64,000 bases of DNA from Moanibacter sp964542645 (GTDB taxonomy: Bacteria; Verrucomicrobiota; Verrucomicrobiia; Opitutales; UBA2987): positions 692,075-756,074 of the forward strand of contig CAZIUG010000015.1 in NCBI GenBank assembly GCA_964542645.1. Reading direction: 5' to 3'. Each line of letters starts with the position of its first letter. Position 1 is the first letter of the stretch. A program made the position numbers and the translations under genes. The notes under the pieces are model-generated. The model made no database searches, had not been told where the DNA came from, and was given only the letters and a program-made list of their open reading frames with translations. Below are positions 9,219-18,324 of this stretch, piece by piece.

Positions 9219-9683
9219 CTAACCCCCAAGTGCCGCGAGCGCTTTGGGAACGGTATCTTTCGGACTCACATTATACCATACCGAAAAAACAGTCCCTTTC
9301 TCATCGATAATGAACGAAGATCGGATGATTCCCAGATAACTTTTGCCGTACATCGATTTCTCTCCCCAAACGCCATAAGCTTCTGCTACTGCGTGATTGC
9401 GGTCAGCTAAAAGTGGAAATCCAAGACTGAATTTCTCATCAAATTTCAGTTGATCCTCAGGACTATCTGGACTGATCCCTATGGGCACCGCAGCCAATTC
9501 AGTTAATTCCCCTAGAAACTCACTAACGCTGCATGACTGAACTGTGCAGCCAGGTGTATCTGCCTTAGGATAGAAAAATACCAATACCTTCCGACCTATA
9601 AAGTCGGACAGTCGTACGATTTCCCCTTTTTGATCCTCCAATTTGAATTTAGGGGCCGGATTTCCTACTTCAAGTTTACTCAT
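9219..9683 (-). CDS. bcp: thioredoxin-dependent peroxiredoxin (BCP/PrxQ type)
   Basis: The enzyme reduces hydrogen peroxide and alkyl hydroperoxides in the cytoplasm. It has 154 residues from ATG 9683. An in-frame extension to 9875 would run through the tRNA gene and is rejected. The peroxidatic Cys46 is in the motif ADTPGCT and the resolving Cys51 follows five residues later (TVQSCS), the arrangement of alpha-type PrxQ. The catalytic Arg is in IIRSSFIID. The gene lies 107 bases downstream of the tRNA-Arg gene on the same strand. Confidence 0.94.
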   Translation of the reverse strand: MSKLEVGNPAPKFKLEDQKGEIVRLSDFIGRKVLVFFYPKADTPGCTVQSCSVSEFLGELTELAAVPIGISPDSPEDQLKFDEKFSLGFPLLADRNHAVAEAYGVWGEKSMYGKSYLGIIRSSFIIDEKGTVFSVWYNVSPKDTVPKALAALGG

Positions 9684-9790
9684 AACCCCGATGTATACTT
9701 TCCTCCGAAAGCCTTTCAATCCAGAAGTTAAAAAACTCCATTCCCCATGTGAAATAGAGACACTCAGACTTTTTATGCAAAAGAGTATCT

Positions 9791-9865
9791 TGGTACTCCC
9801 GCCGGGATTCGAACCCAGATCCTCGGTTCCGGAAACCGATGTTCTATCCATTGAACTACGGGAGC
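9791..9865 (-). tRNA. tRNA-Arg (anticodon CCG)
   Basis: The reverse strand folds into a complete 75-base cloverleaf. The acceptor stem is GCTCCCG paired with CGGGAGT, including one G-U pair. The D stem is GTTC/GAAC, the anticodon stem TCGGT/ACCGA with loop TTCCGGA, and the T arm CTGGG-TTCGAAT-CCCGG. The anticodon is CCG, reading CGG arginine codons. The 3' CCA is encoded (9791-9793) and the discriminator base is A. Confidence 0.97.
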
Positions 9866-10350
9866 ATTTTCGCATACGACCGGAAATCCTCTACCACTAA
9901 TTAGCGACCCGGAAGGAGGAAAGTGAATTTGAACCTTGGTCACATCGAGTCAAATCTAAAGCCTCGAGCTAGAGCTCCATAAAAAACCAATCTAGGCCTG
10001 TATTCTTCCTCCTTATCCAAGGCTTTGTAATCTGTTGCCAGACTTTGCATGTCGACATGGCTAGGATCCTCTTTCCCTTGAATTCACTCTTTGCGAAATG
10101 CCTTATTTTGGGTTTTATCTCCTCCCCAGTATCTTTCTTTATTATCCCACTTCCTCCACAGGTCTACGTGTTTTTAGTGTTTAGATAGCAACCTTCTCAA
10201 TCAACCTAGGCCTAGTTTCCAATTCGATACAACCTTGAAGGTGGTAATTAGGTGATAGGTTGCGTTGGGGGATTTCGGCTTCGTCCATGAGTAGCATAAC
10301 TCTCGACTCTATCTGCATGCGGGCACCCCAAACTACTTTAAACAGCTGAA
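9866..10350. other. non-coding gap, 485 bases
   Basis: It should contain the tRNA promoter at its left end. The only open frame of note is a 45-codon minus-strand ORF (10181-10318, starting MQIESRVMLL), without recognisable features and not called as a gene. No RNA family was recognised. Confidence 0.4.
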
Positions 10351-11586
10351 CTAAGATTTAGGCTTCATGCTTCCAGAAATTTTGTTTGGAATCGCATACC
10401 AATCCAAGACATCTCCATTTAGTCCGATAGCTTCAAATCGGATCTCTTCCATCGACGCCTGAACAACCCAGAAGTGACGGGCCCGTCGACTAAAAGCTAC
10501 GTAATCCCGCGCCCTTAGTCGATGGGGTCGACGCCCGAAACAACCATCCCCAAGGAAGAGTGTTCCTTGGGGATCCACGACGCCATTTCGTATCCGAGGG
10601 GTCCTTTTCAAAACGTGACCGTGATTCTCAAACGCTACAGTAAGGCCAAATCGGTCGAAAAGCGGAAGCCAATGTTGTCGACCTAAGGCATGGTATCTTC
10701 CCTCATATCTATGAGAAGCTGGATATAAAGGTATGTGGTAAACAGCAATACGGTGTAGAACATCTCCTCTAGCCGAAAGCTCTTTCTCCAGCCAATCCGC
10801 TTGCTCTCCCCCGTGATTTGCTACGTGTCCGCTGTCGAGAATAAAAATGCCGACATTTTTCCCAAATTCTTGATAAAAATAGCTTCGATTAAACTCTGCT
10901 TTCTGACGGAAATACCCAAAAAAAAATGGGGCCTTCTCGTGCGACTGCCCGTAACCCCCCATTACTTCGTGATTCCCAATCGCAAGCACCATAGGCACCA
11001 TGTAGCCTTCAGGGGTGACACAGTGCAGTCGCCAATTGTCAAACCATCGATCCCACCTCGAATAGTGGCTTAACCTACCATTTGCATAGGCGATATCACC
11101 TCCCACAATAACAAAGAGAGGGTCCATCTCACCCACAACTTTAAGCATTTGGGCTGTCTTATCACTCACACCCATATCTCCTCCTACAATGAATCGTATC
11201 TCTCTATCATCCGAAGGGACGGTCCTAAATTTGAATTCCGGGCTGAAACCGAGTTCTTCACTACCGATCACAAAATAGTAACTCATGTCCGCATCCAGAC
11301 CCACCAGATTAGTCCAGTAAATCGATCTTTCAGGGAATAAGCCCTCAATAGTAGATGTCGCTGCTGAACTCGAGTAACGATAAGATCTTTGCTCCCCTCT
11401 TCGGCTCTCCGTGTCGTATCGGATTTCCGCTTCTACTGGCTCACCGAGAATCTGGAAATTCACTGTCATCGTAGTCGATGGATCCCCTTCCCACGTCAGG
11501 TATACGTGCCGTGGGATCGCACCTTCTGACACAAGAATCCAGCTTAATGCTACAAACCATGATACAATTATTTTCTTCCGCATCAT
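10351..11586 (-). CDS. secreted purple-acid-phosphatase-like metallophosphoesterase
   Basis: The start is placed at one of the paired ATGs at 11586/11583, since MRKKIIVSWFVALSWILVSEG then forms a good signal peptide. A fibronectin-like purple acid phosphatase N-domain (about residues 20-120) contains LTWEGDPSTTMTVNFQ. The calcineurin-like catalytic domain follows with VGGDMG, VGGDIAYANG, AIGNHE, AVYHIPLY and ENHGHVLKR, which supply the di-metal ligands. Such enzymes release phosphate from organic phosphates in the periplasm or outside the cell. The gene is divergent from eda, 89 bases away. No Pho regulator is nearby and the substrate is open. Confidence 0.85.
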   Translation of the reverse strand: MMRKKIIVSWFVALSWILVSEGAIPRHVYLTWEGDPSTTMTVNFQILGEPVEAEIRYDTESRRGEQRSYRYSSSAATSTIEGLFPERSIYWTNLVGLDADMSYYFVIGSEELGFSPEFKFRTVPSDDREIRFIVGGDMGVSDKTAQMLKVVGEMDPLFVIVGGDIAYANGRLSHYSRWDRWFDNWRLHCVTPEGYMVPMVLAIGNHEVMGGYGQSHEKAPFFFGYFRQKAEFNRSYFYQEFGKNVGIFILDSGHVANHGGEQADWLEKELSARGDVLHRIAVYHIPLYPASHRYEGRYHALGRQHWLPLFDRFGLTVAFENHGHVLKRTPRIRNGVVDPQGTLFLGDGCFGRRPHRLRARDYVAFSRRARHFWVVQASMEEIRFEAIGLNGDVLDWYAIPNKISGSMKPKS

Positions 11587-11675
11587 GTCCGACCGCCATA
11601 TAATCTTCCCACGATTAGCCAAACTAAAATTCAATACTGACAAACGGCAAAGCTTAGCCTTAACTTCCATATAAT

Positions 11676-12326
11676 ATGGAAGTTCCATTCAATCCTAAAC
11701 TCGCAGAAAGACTGTCCCAAACCCAAGTAGTTGCTGTAATTGTCATTGAAAAAGTGGAGGATGCAGTACCCATGGCAAATGCCTTAATGAAAGGCGGTAT
11801 CGATGCAATTGAGCTTACCTTGCGGACACCCGTTGCAATCGAAGCCATGAAAAAAATCGTCCGAGAATTACCAGAGATGAGCGTTGGAATTGGGACTGTC
11901 ATTGAGATCGAACAAGTGCGAATAGTACACGGGGAAGGAGCTAATTTCGCAGTTGCCCCTGGAATGAACCGAAAAGTTTTGGAAGAGGCTCTTGGGCTAG
12001 GGCTCTCTTTTGCTCCAGGCGTGGCGACCCCTTCAGATATTGAAACGGCTCTCGAGTACGGATGCCGCCTGCTGAAATTTTTTCCCGCCGAACCAATTGG
12101 TGGTCTCTCCTATCTCCGAAGTATGGCAGCCCCCTACGTGCACCTCGGCATTAGATACATACCCCTCGGAGGCATCAAACCGGCGAATCTGAAAGAGTAT
12201 CTTGAGGATCCCTTGATCGCCGCAATCGGGGGATCTTGGATCGCTCCCAAAGACCTCATTAACGAAAAGAACTGGAATATGATCACTACAAACTCCCGAG
12301 AAGCGCGGGAAATCACCTTAAGTTAA
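11676..12326 (+). CDS. eda: 2-dehydro-3-deoxy-phosphogluconate aldolase (KDPG/KHG aldolase)
   Basis: This class I aldolase cleaves KDPG to pyruvate and glyceraldehyde 3-phosphate at the end of the Entner-Doudoroff and uronate routes. The 216 residues include Glu46 in AIELTLRTP and the Schiff-base Lys134 in RLLKFFPAE, plus the phosphate loop PLGGI and GGSW. No edd is present. A PfkB-type sugar kinase 5 kb away and an OPT-like transporter just downstream could supply substrate, but this is inference. The ORF starts 12 bases inside the longest possible reading of the divergent phosphatase, supporting the later start chosen for that gene. Confidence 0.93.
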   Translation: MEVPFNPKLAERLSQTQVVAVIVIEKVEDAVPMANALMKGGIDAIELTLRTPVAIEAMKKIVRELPEMSVGIGTVIEIEQVRIVHGEGANFAVAPGMNRKVLEEALGLGLSFAPGVATPSDIETALEYGCRLLKFFPAEPIGGLSYLRSMAAPYVHLGIRYIPLGGIKPANLKEYLEDPLIAAIGGSWIAPKDLINEKNWNMITTNSREAREITLS

Positions 12327-12513
12327 GAGTTCTTTGAGCTTTGTCCGACAGATTACTTGACGGAGAGTAATTTGAAAGTATTCACTTCTCTAGGTACGTC
12401 ATATGTCAACCATAGGATTCCTCGAATTAGCGACTGCCTGGAACTGAGATGAGTACCAATATTTACGATCGCCCTCCCTCCCTCATGGCATCACTCCGAA
12501 AAAAATCGAGTCT

Positions 12514-14637
12514 ATGAGCGCCCATCGGGAAACGAAGGAAAACCGCGATGCGGAAGTTGAACGATATCGCACACTCCTTGATACCCCAACAGAATTCAAG
12601 GAAGGATTCGGTTGGACTACCGTTATTGGAATTTTCTTTTGCGGTCTCGTTATGATGCCAGGGGGTATCTACCTCGGGTTAATGACTGGCGGGAATCTGA
12701 GCACGGCGGCTTCATGGGTTACTGTGATACTATTCATGGAGATTGCCCGAAGAGCTCTACAGCCACTCTCGAGACAAAATCTCGTGGTTCTCCTACATGC
12801 CGCCCACGTAATGATGATGGGGAATCTCCTCTTCCCCGGAGGACCTCTAGCACACCTCGTCTACCGCGCTTACCTGGTTGGAAGCGATGTTGTCCGTGAC
12901 GCCGGCATGTTAGGTGCTTTCCCTAGTTGGTTTGCCCCTCCCCATGATAGTGCAGCCGTCCTCGAAAGAACATTTCTGCATACGGACTGGATCATCCCGA
13001 TCGCCATCATGTTTTTCATCCTTCTTGTTGGGATGATTCAGAAGTACACCATTGGATATTTTTTCTTCCGCCTTACCTCTGACGTTGAACAACTACCCTT
13101 CCCGCTGGCGCCAATACAAGCACAAGGCGCCATGGCCTTAGCGGAAGCGGATATGAGTAGTACTTCGGATGAATCAAAACCCCGAAAAGCCGAGTACTTA
13201 AAGCCGGGACTCGCCCACCTGACTAAGCGAAAGAAAAGTAACCGATGGAAGATGTTCTCCCTTGGGGCCTACCTCGGAATCGGTTTCGGTGTCATCCAAG
13301 TAGGTATTCCAGCTGTGACCGGACTTTTTCTGGCCAAGCCATTCTATCTTATTCCGCAGCCTTTTCTAGATACAACTGTCCTGACGGAAGGATTTCTCCC
13401 GGCTACTCCTACTGGCCTCACGCTCGACCTCGGCATTATCTTCCTCGGATTTGTTCTCCCCTTCTGGGCTGTAATGGGAACTTTTGCCGCGATCGTCCTT
13501 ACGGCAATCATTAATCCTATTCTACACTATGCTGGTGTGCTCCACACCTGGAAATCTGGAATGGACACTGTCAATACTACATTCTCTAATGATATTGATT
13601 TCTGGCTGAGTTTCAATATTGGAGCCGGGCTTGGCATCGCAATTGTCTGTATCTATTCGACTGTTAGAGACTTTCGAAGAAAGCTAAAAGAAATCCGTGC
13701 TAACCCATCGAACGATGGTGTTCGGGAAGATATTTGGGCACCCCCAAGGAAAGGACGGGGGGACTATCCTCTCTGGATTGCTCTCATAGTTTACTTGCTC
13801 TCGGCAGTTGGAATGATCGGCTTATCTTTACTTCTCCTGCCCCGCACACCAGGTATCATTTTCTTCCTTATCTTCTTCGCTTTTCTTTACAGTCCGTTTA
13901 TCTCCTACGTTAACGCTCGTTTACTTGGAATCTCTGGGCAAAATGTCGATATTCCCTACATCAAAGAGTCTGCATTCCTTCTTTCCGGTGCTAAAGGCAT
14001 CGACATTTGGCTAGCCCCAATCCCAGTCGACAACTACGGATACCAGGCCCAGGCATTTCGAGTAAACGAGTTAACAGGAGTTCGATTCTGGTCCTTGATC
14101 AAAACCGATCTTGTTGCCCTTCCTGTCCTATTTATCCTCTCTCTCCTTTTCTGGCAGTTCATTTGGCACTCGGATGCAATTCCATCCGAGGTTTTTCCTG
14201 CCGCACAGATCAACTGGGAACTGCAGGCTAAAAAACAGGTCCTTCTATATTCTTCAACCTTTATTGGCCCTGGAGAAGACCCCTCCGAAAAACGATTTGA
14301 GGACACCGAGTTCAGTAAGGCTATCCATCCTAAAGTCATCGGTGGAGGTTTCCTCGGTATTCTCATTCTTTATCCTCTACTTACCTTTTTTGGCTTACCT
14401 ATTATGCTCATCTACGGTATGATGAGGGGCTTTGGACAATTTCCCCACATCATGATTCTTGAAGTCGTGGGAGCAATGCTTGGGCGATACTATTTTCAGA
14501 AACGATACGGGCCCCAAGATTTCCTCCGAATGGCACCCACTCTCCTTGCCGGATATTTTACCGGTGTCGGACTGATCAGCATGGCGACAATCGCTCTTCG
14601 TCTGATCAAAGCGGCCGTTTCCGGAACCCCATTTTAG
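12514..14637 (+). CDS. OPT-like oligopeptide/solute transporter, polytopic membrane protein
   Basis: This 707-residue protein has at least twelve hydrophobic segments distributed over the full length, with a charged cytosolic N-terminus of about 30 residues. A glycine-rich first helix (MMPGGIYLGLMTGGNLSTAA) and polar breaks such as QLPFPLAPIQAQGAMA resemble the oligopeptide transporter (OPT) superfamily, which moves peptides or metal chelates with protons. Similarity is judged by layout only, so the substrate is unknown. It lies between eda and an ABC-type export cassette on the same strand, 52 bases before the permease, and could share a transcript with them. Confidence 0.55.
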   Translation: MSAHRETKENRDAEVERYRTLLDTPTEFKEGFGWTTVIGIFFCGLVMMPGGIYLGLMTGGNLSTAASWVTVILFMEIARRALQPLSRQNLVVLLHAAHVMMMGNLLFPGGPLAHLVYRAYLVGSDVVRDAGMLGAFPSWFAPPHDSAAVLERTFLHTDWIIPIAIMFFILLVGMIQKYTIGYFFFRLTSDVEQLPFPLAPIQAQGAMALAEADMSSTSDESKPRKAEYLKPGLAHLTKRKKSNRWKMFSLGAYLGIGFGVIQVGIPAVTGLFLAKPFYLIPQPFLDTTVLTEGFLPATPTGLTLDLGIIFLGFVLPFWAVMGTFAAIVLTAIINPILHYAGVLHTWKSGMDTVNTTFSNDIDFWLSFNIGAGLGIAIVCIYSTVRDFRRKLKEIRANPSNDGVREDIWAPPRKGRGDYPLWIALIVYLLSAVGMIGLSLLLLPRTPGIIFFLIFFAFLYSPFISYVNARLLGISGQNVDIPYIKESAFLLSGAKGIDIWLAPIPVDNYGYQAQAFRVNELTGVRFWSLIKTDLVALPVLFILSLLFWQFIWHSDAIPSEVFPAAQINWELQAKKQVLLYSSTFIGPGEDPSEKRFEDTEFSKAIHPKVIGGGFLGILILYPLLTFFGLPIMLIYGMMRGFGQFPHIMILEVVGAMLGRYYFQKRYGPQDFLRMAPTLLAGYFTGVGLISMATIALRLIKAAVSGTPF

Positions 14638-14689
14638 CTAAACCGATTTAAGAGAGGGCAGTCGAAACCTTCTTTCCCATAAACCTTAT

Positions 14690-15730
14690 ATGATACCAAA
14701 CCAGATCGTTCTTCCCAGGAAAGTGGCTTTTAATGTCGTCATTCAGGGTTTTCGTATTCGATTTGGCCGATCTGTCGTAACCGTACTCGGTGTAGTCCTC
14801 GGCATAGCCTTCCTCATGAGCATTCTTTCGAGCCAAGCTCTTCGAAAGGGCGTCGTTGCCGAAGATGAAATCCGTCTTGAGATAAGTCGTATGCTCAGTT
14901 TTCTCCGAGCAGAAATGGGGCCTCCAGAAGAACGTACTATTGGGTTGATTCTGACAGGATCATTGAACGAAACCGAGAGTCGTCTTATCCTAGAGCTTGA
15001 AAAGGAGGGCCTCGGAAAGCTAAAATGGTCTGGCTCCTACGAGGACGAATTCCCAATTCCAATTCAGGATGTCGTGCTCGAGAAGACTGCGGAACAAGAC
15101 GTTGGACAGGAAGTTAGTGCTATTCTGATAATGGGTTCGGGGCCCCTACCGAACATAGACTGGATAAATCTGACGGAAAAATCCCGCCAAAAAGTACTCG
15201 CTCTAAGTCGAAAGCAAAATTTTGATTTCCCATCTTCTTCCGGAACCGTAGTCGACCTTTGGCGTGAAATGAGACCAGAAGAAATTATCAAGGCAGAGAG
15301 AGACATGGCTAAAGAAAAGGTGCGGAGTATATGGATAATCACAATTTCTTTAATTGTAACCATTATTGGAATTAGTAATGCAATGCTCATGTCAGTCTCC
15401 GAAAGATTCCGGGAAATAGGCACTATGAAATGCCTCGGAGCGCTGTCAGCCTTCGTTAGAATTATTTTTATTATTGAATCCGGCATCATCGGCTCCATCG
15501 GAGGTATCCTCGGTTGTTCTGTCGGAGTCCTTTTTTCGTTTCTGGCCTATACCGTGACTTACGGAATTTCTTTGGCTGCCATTTCTTTCCTTGATGGTGC
15601 CGCTTCTCTCGCCTTTTATGCTCTCATAAGTCTATTCCTCAGTATCGCTATGTCTATCCTTGCTGCCATATATCCAGCTAGCGTAGCGGCTCGAATGGTT
15701 CCCGCAGATGCACTTCGTTCTAATGTTTAG
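14690..15730 (+). CDS. FtsX/MacB-type ABC transporter permease
   Basis: The 346 residues show one N-terminal membrane helix (VVTVLGVVLGIAFLMSIL), an extracytoplasmic domain of about 170 residues, and three C-terminal helices containing the FtsX-family coupling motif SERFREIGTMKCLGA. This is the half-transporter layout of MacB/LolCE-type permeases, which do mechanical work on periplasmic or lipoprotein substrates. The two genes downstream encode its probable ATPases; the first starts 15 bases after the stop. The extracytoplasmic domain is smaller than in MacB, and no membrane-fusion protein is in the window. Confidence 0.85.
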   Translation: MIPNQIVLPRKVAFNVVIQGFRIRFGRSVVTVLGVVLGIAFLMSILSSQALRKGVVAEDEIRLEISRMLSFLRAEMGPPEERTIGLILTGSLNETESRLILELEKEGLGKLKWSGSYEDEFPIPIQDVVLEKTAEQDVGQEVSAILIMGSGPLPNIDWINLTEKSRQKVLALSRKQNFDFPSSSGTVVDLWREMRPEEIIKAERDMAKEKVRSIWIITISLIVTIIGISNAMLMSVSERFREIGTMKCLGALSAFVRIIFIIESGIIGSIGGILGCSVGVLFSFLAYTVTYGISLAAISFLDGAASLAFYALISLFLSIAMSILAAIYPASVAARMVPADALRSNV

Positions 15731-15745
15731 CACCATTTTAGCCCA

Positions 15746-16534
15746 ATGATGCCGGAATCCCTAAATGATCATCCTATGATCAAGGAGCTCTTCAGCGCTT
15801 CGACTAAAGAAGAGCGTGAATGCATAATTCATGCCGTCGATGTTAAAAAAATATTTCGCATGGAAAAACAGGAGACACACGCTCTCCGTGGGGCCACCCT
15901 CGATGTCTACAAAGGTGAATACCTTTCCATAATGGGCCCATCTGGCTCAGGGAAGTCTACGCTCTTCAACATGATTGGCGCCCTACAAAAACCAACTTCA
16001 GGAAAGGTTTATATCGATCAGGTAGACATCGCCCAACTCGACCATAACGAACTTGCCTGGCTTCGCTGTCGCAAGATTGGGTACATCTTCCAAACATTTA
16101 ACTTAATCCAGGTAATGACATGTCTCGAAAACGTTACTCTGCCCATGAGCTTTGCCGGGACTGAATCGGAAACCGCTCGCGAAAAAGGATTAGAAATCTT
16201 GCGGCTCGTGGGTCTTCAGGAGAGAGCCCTGCATAAACCAGCGGAATTGAGTGGCGGGCAACAACAACGGGTTGCAATCGCCCGCGCTTTGGCTAACAGT
16301 CCGGAGATCATACTTGCCGATGAGCCTACTGCTAATCTTGATCAAAAAACCGGAGCTGAAATCATCGATCTACTCGCTGAACTTAAGGAGAACTACGGAG
16401 TAACTATTATCTCGGCAACCCACGACCTCAAGATGCTTAGGAGCTCCGACCGAATCCTTTGGATCGTCGATGGAAGGATTGTCAAATCGGCTAAACCAGA
16501 TGAATTAGATTTTGATAGCCCGGAATTTCACTAA
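15746..16534 (+). CDS. ABC transporter ATP-binding protein (LolD/MacB type), first copy
   Basis: This 262-residue ATPase has Walker A GPSGSGKST, Q-loop IFQTFNLI, signature LSGGQQQRVAIARAL, Walker B IILADEPTANLD and switch His in SATHD. The LolD/MacB/FtsE subfamily is indicated by the YIFQTFNLI sequence. An N-terminal extension of about 28 residues precedes the core. Its stop overlaps the start of the second ATPase by one base (TAATG). Together with the upstream FtsX-type permease it forms a three-gene cassette. Confidence 0.92.
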   Translation: MMPESLNDHPMIKELFSASTKEERECIIHAVDVKKIFRMEKQETHALRGATLDVYKGEYLSIMGPSGSGKSTLFNMIGALQKPTSGKVYIDQVDIAQLDHNELAWLRCRKIGYIFQTFNLIQVMTCLENVTLPMSFAGTESETAREKGLEILRLVGLQERALHKPAELSGGQQQRVAIARALANSPEIILADEPTANLDQKTGAEIIDLLAELKENYGVTIISATHDLKMLRSSDRILWIVDGRIVKSAKPDELDFDSPEFH

Positions 16535-17256
16535 TGGCTGAACAAATTGTGCAGGTCGAGGACGTCAAAAAGCTCTACCACATGGGAGACGAAGAGGTTT
16601 GGGCCTTGAAGGGGATCAGCCTGGATATTCGTAAGGGTGAGTTCTTATCCATAATGGGCCCATCCGGCTCTGGGAAGTCGACCCTCTTCAATCAAATTGG
16701 GGCTCTTGACGTGCCAACTGAGGGCAGAGTCTATTTTGAAGGAGAGTCGGTTTTCGAACTTTCTGAAAGCCAACAGGCCTGGTTCCGTTGCAATCAAATT
16801 GGCTACATTTTTCAGACCTTTAATTTAATTCCTGTTATGAGCGCCCTACAGAATGTCTCCCTACCCATGCTCTTTCAAGGAGAAGAAGCCGCAAGGGCAG
16901 ATCAAAGAGCAACTGATATTCTCGATCGTGTTGGCTTGGGACATCGCCTCCACCATAAGCCATTTGAATTGTCCGGGGGCCAGCAACAGAGAGTCGCTGT
17001 TGCACGTGCTCTCGCCAACACCCCTTCCCTCATCCTCGCTGACGAACCAACCGGAAATCTCGATACCAAGACCGGCTCCGAAATCGTCGATTTACTCAAA
17101 AGCCTCAACACAAAAGAAGGCGTAACTATCGTTTGCTCCACCCATGATCCAAAAATGATTGCATCTTCGGATCGTATCTGCTGGATCCTCGATGGCCGCC
17201 TTGAACGGATCTCAAGCGGGGCCGACTTCGACCTTAAAGAGATGGAGCAGAACTGA
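16534..17256 (+). CDS. ABC transporter ATP-binding protein (LolD/MacB type), second copy
   Basis: This 240-residue paralogue of the preceding ATPase shares long identical runs with it, including IMGPSGSGKSTLFN and YIFQTFNLI. All catalytic motifs are intact: Walker A, LSGGQQQRVAVARAL, Walker B LILADEPTGNLD and STHD. Two ATPases with one permease suggests a heterodimeric motor or a recent duplication. The last 23 bases overlap the 3' end of the convergent PfkB kinase gene. Confidence 0.92.
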   Translation: MAEQIVQVEDVKKLYHMGDEEVWALKGISLDIRKGEFLSIMGPSGSGKSTLFNQIGALDVPTEGRVYFEGESVFELSESQQAWFRCNQIGYIFQTFNLIPVMSALQNVSLPMLFQGEEAARADQRATDILDRVGLGHRLHHKPFELSGGQQQRVAVARALANTPSLILADEPTGNLDTKTGSEIVDLLKSLNTKEGVTIVCSTHDPKMIASSDRICWILDGRLERISSGADFDLKEMEQN

Positions 17257-18298
17257 AGGCTGTTCGGTACCCGTACTTCTCTCCTAATTCTAAGCAATCC
17301 TTCAGGGGAAGGATTCCTTCTGAAGTTGTAGGATGGAAAAGACAGCTAGCGGCGATACAGGTACCCGTCTGAAGACTTTTCTCTATTGTCATGCCTTCGT
17401 GAAAACCATAAATAACTCCCGCTGCAAAGGCGTCTCCCGCCCCTACAGTTCCGCGAATTTTTGATTTAGGTATTTGCACAGAGCCCTGCACAAATACATT
17501 CCCATCGCGGGTCACAGCAATCGCTCCACTCGGAAAATGGACGATGACAAACTTACAAACTCCCATATCAAAACAAACCTTTGTAGCCCGTTTGATTTTT
17601 TCGACATCCGGTTCGTATTCGTTGCCCGTAGGAAAACCCGAAATCTGGCCTATCTCGAAGCAATTTGCAAATAGGACGTCCACGAAAGGAAGACATTTTT
17701 CCGCAACTTTAATGATTTGTCCATCCTCCACGCTTGCCAAATCAATTGACGTTCGTAACCCAGACTCCTTATATCTAGACAATACATACGCACCGTCACA
17801 ATTTCCGGAGGAGTCGATCGAACTGATACCGGGTAAGAGATTAAGGTAGGCAAGATGGAAGCAACGGGCTTCCACGCGCTCAAAATCAAAGTGTCCTGCT
17901 CGGAGGAGAGCACTTGTTCCTTTCCGGTGTAAAAAACTCCGCCTCCCGCTAGATTCAACACTCAACACGTACGTATAGGGAGTTGCAGCTTCATCTGTTG
18001 TCTTCATCGATGCCACATTGATACCCACTTTTCGACAATCGTTGAGAATGTAATCACTATTCGAATCATTCCCCAACAGACCGATTCCGATAAGTGGAAA
18101 ATCAGCTCCAATTTTCGCCAAATCTTTGAGTAGGTTGTAGGGACCTCCTCCGCTAGATCGACTTTCCTGGAGAACCTCCGCCACCTGTTCAAGATCCGGG
18201 AATTTGTTGATTACTTTCACATGATCCACACACCAGCCTCCAGCAGCAATAATTCCAGGTGGGGACCTGTCAGGTCGATCATCTACCATAAAATCCAT
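17234..18298 (-). CDS. PfkB-family carbohydrate kinase
   Basis: This 354-residue kinase of the ribokinase fold has the N-terminal substrate region GGGPYNLLKDLAKIGA and the C-terminal anion-hole and catalytic-base motif RGTVGAGDAFAAG. The family phosphorylates sugars or nucleosides such as 2-keto-3-deoxygluconate, fructose, ribose or adenosine; the specificity cannot be read here. Because eda is nearby, a KDG kinase role is possible but unproven. The gene is convergent with the ABC cassette, with a 23-base overlap of ends. It is 26 bases downstream of the ferredoxin reductase gene and may be the last gene of that operon. Confidence 0.85.
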   Translation of the reverse strand: MDFMVDDRPDRSPPGIIAAGGWCVDHVKVINKFPDLEQVAEVLQESRSSGGGPYNLLKDLAKIGADFPLIGIGLLGNDSNSDYILNDCRKVGINVASMKTTDEAATPYTYVLSVESSGRRSFLHRKGTSALLRAGHFDFERVEARCFHLAYLNLLPGISSIDSSGNCDGAYVLSRYKESGLRTSIDLASVEDGQIIKVAEKCLPFVDVLFANCFEIGQISGFPTGNEYEPDVEKIKRATKVCFDMGVCKFVIVHFPSGAIAVTRDGNVFVQGSVQIPKSKIRGTVGAGDAFAAGVIYGFHEGMTIEKSLQTGTCIAASCLFHPTTSEGILPLKDCLELGEKYGYRTAFSSAPSL

Positions 18299-18324
18299 TC
18301 TCTAAATTCTCGGAGATTCAAGTT

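Noticed and set aside
9219..9875. Extension of the peroxiredoxin reading frame upstream of 9683
   Set aside because: It runs through the complete tRNA-Arg gene and adds residues not found in the family; ATG 9683 gives the normal N-terminus.
10181..10318. 45-codon minus-strand open frame downstream of the phosphatase
   Set aside because: No ribosome binding site or known family; could be real but cannot be supported.
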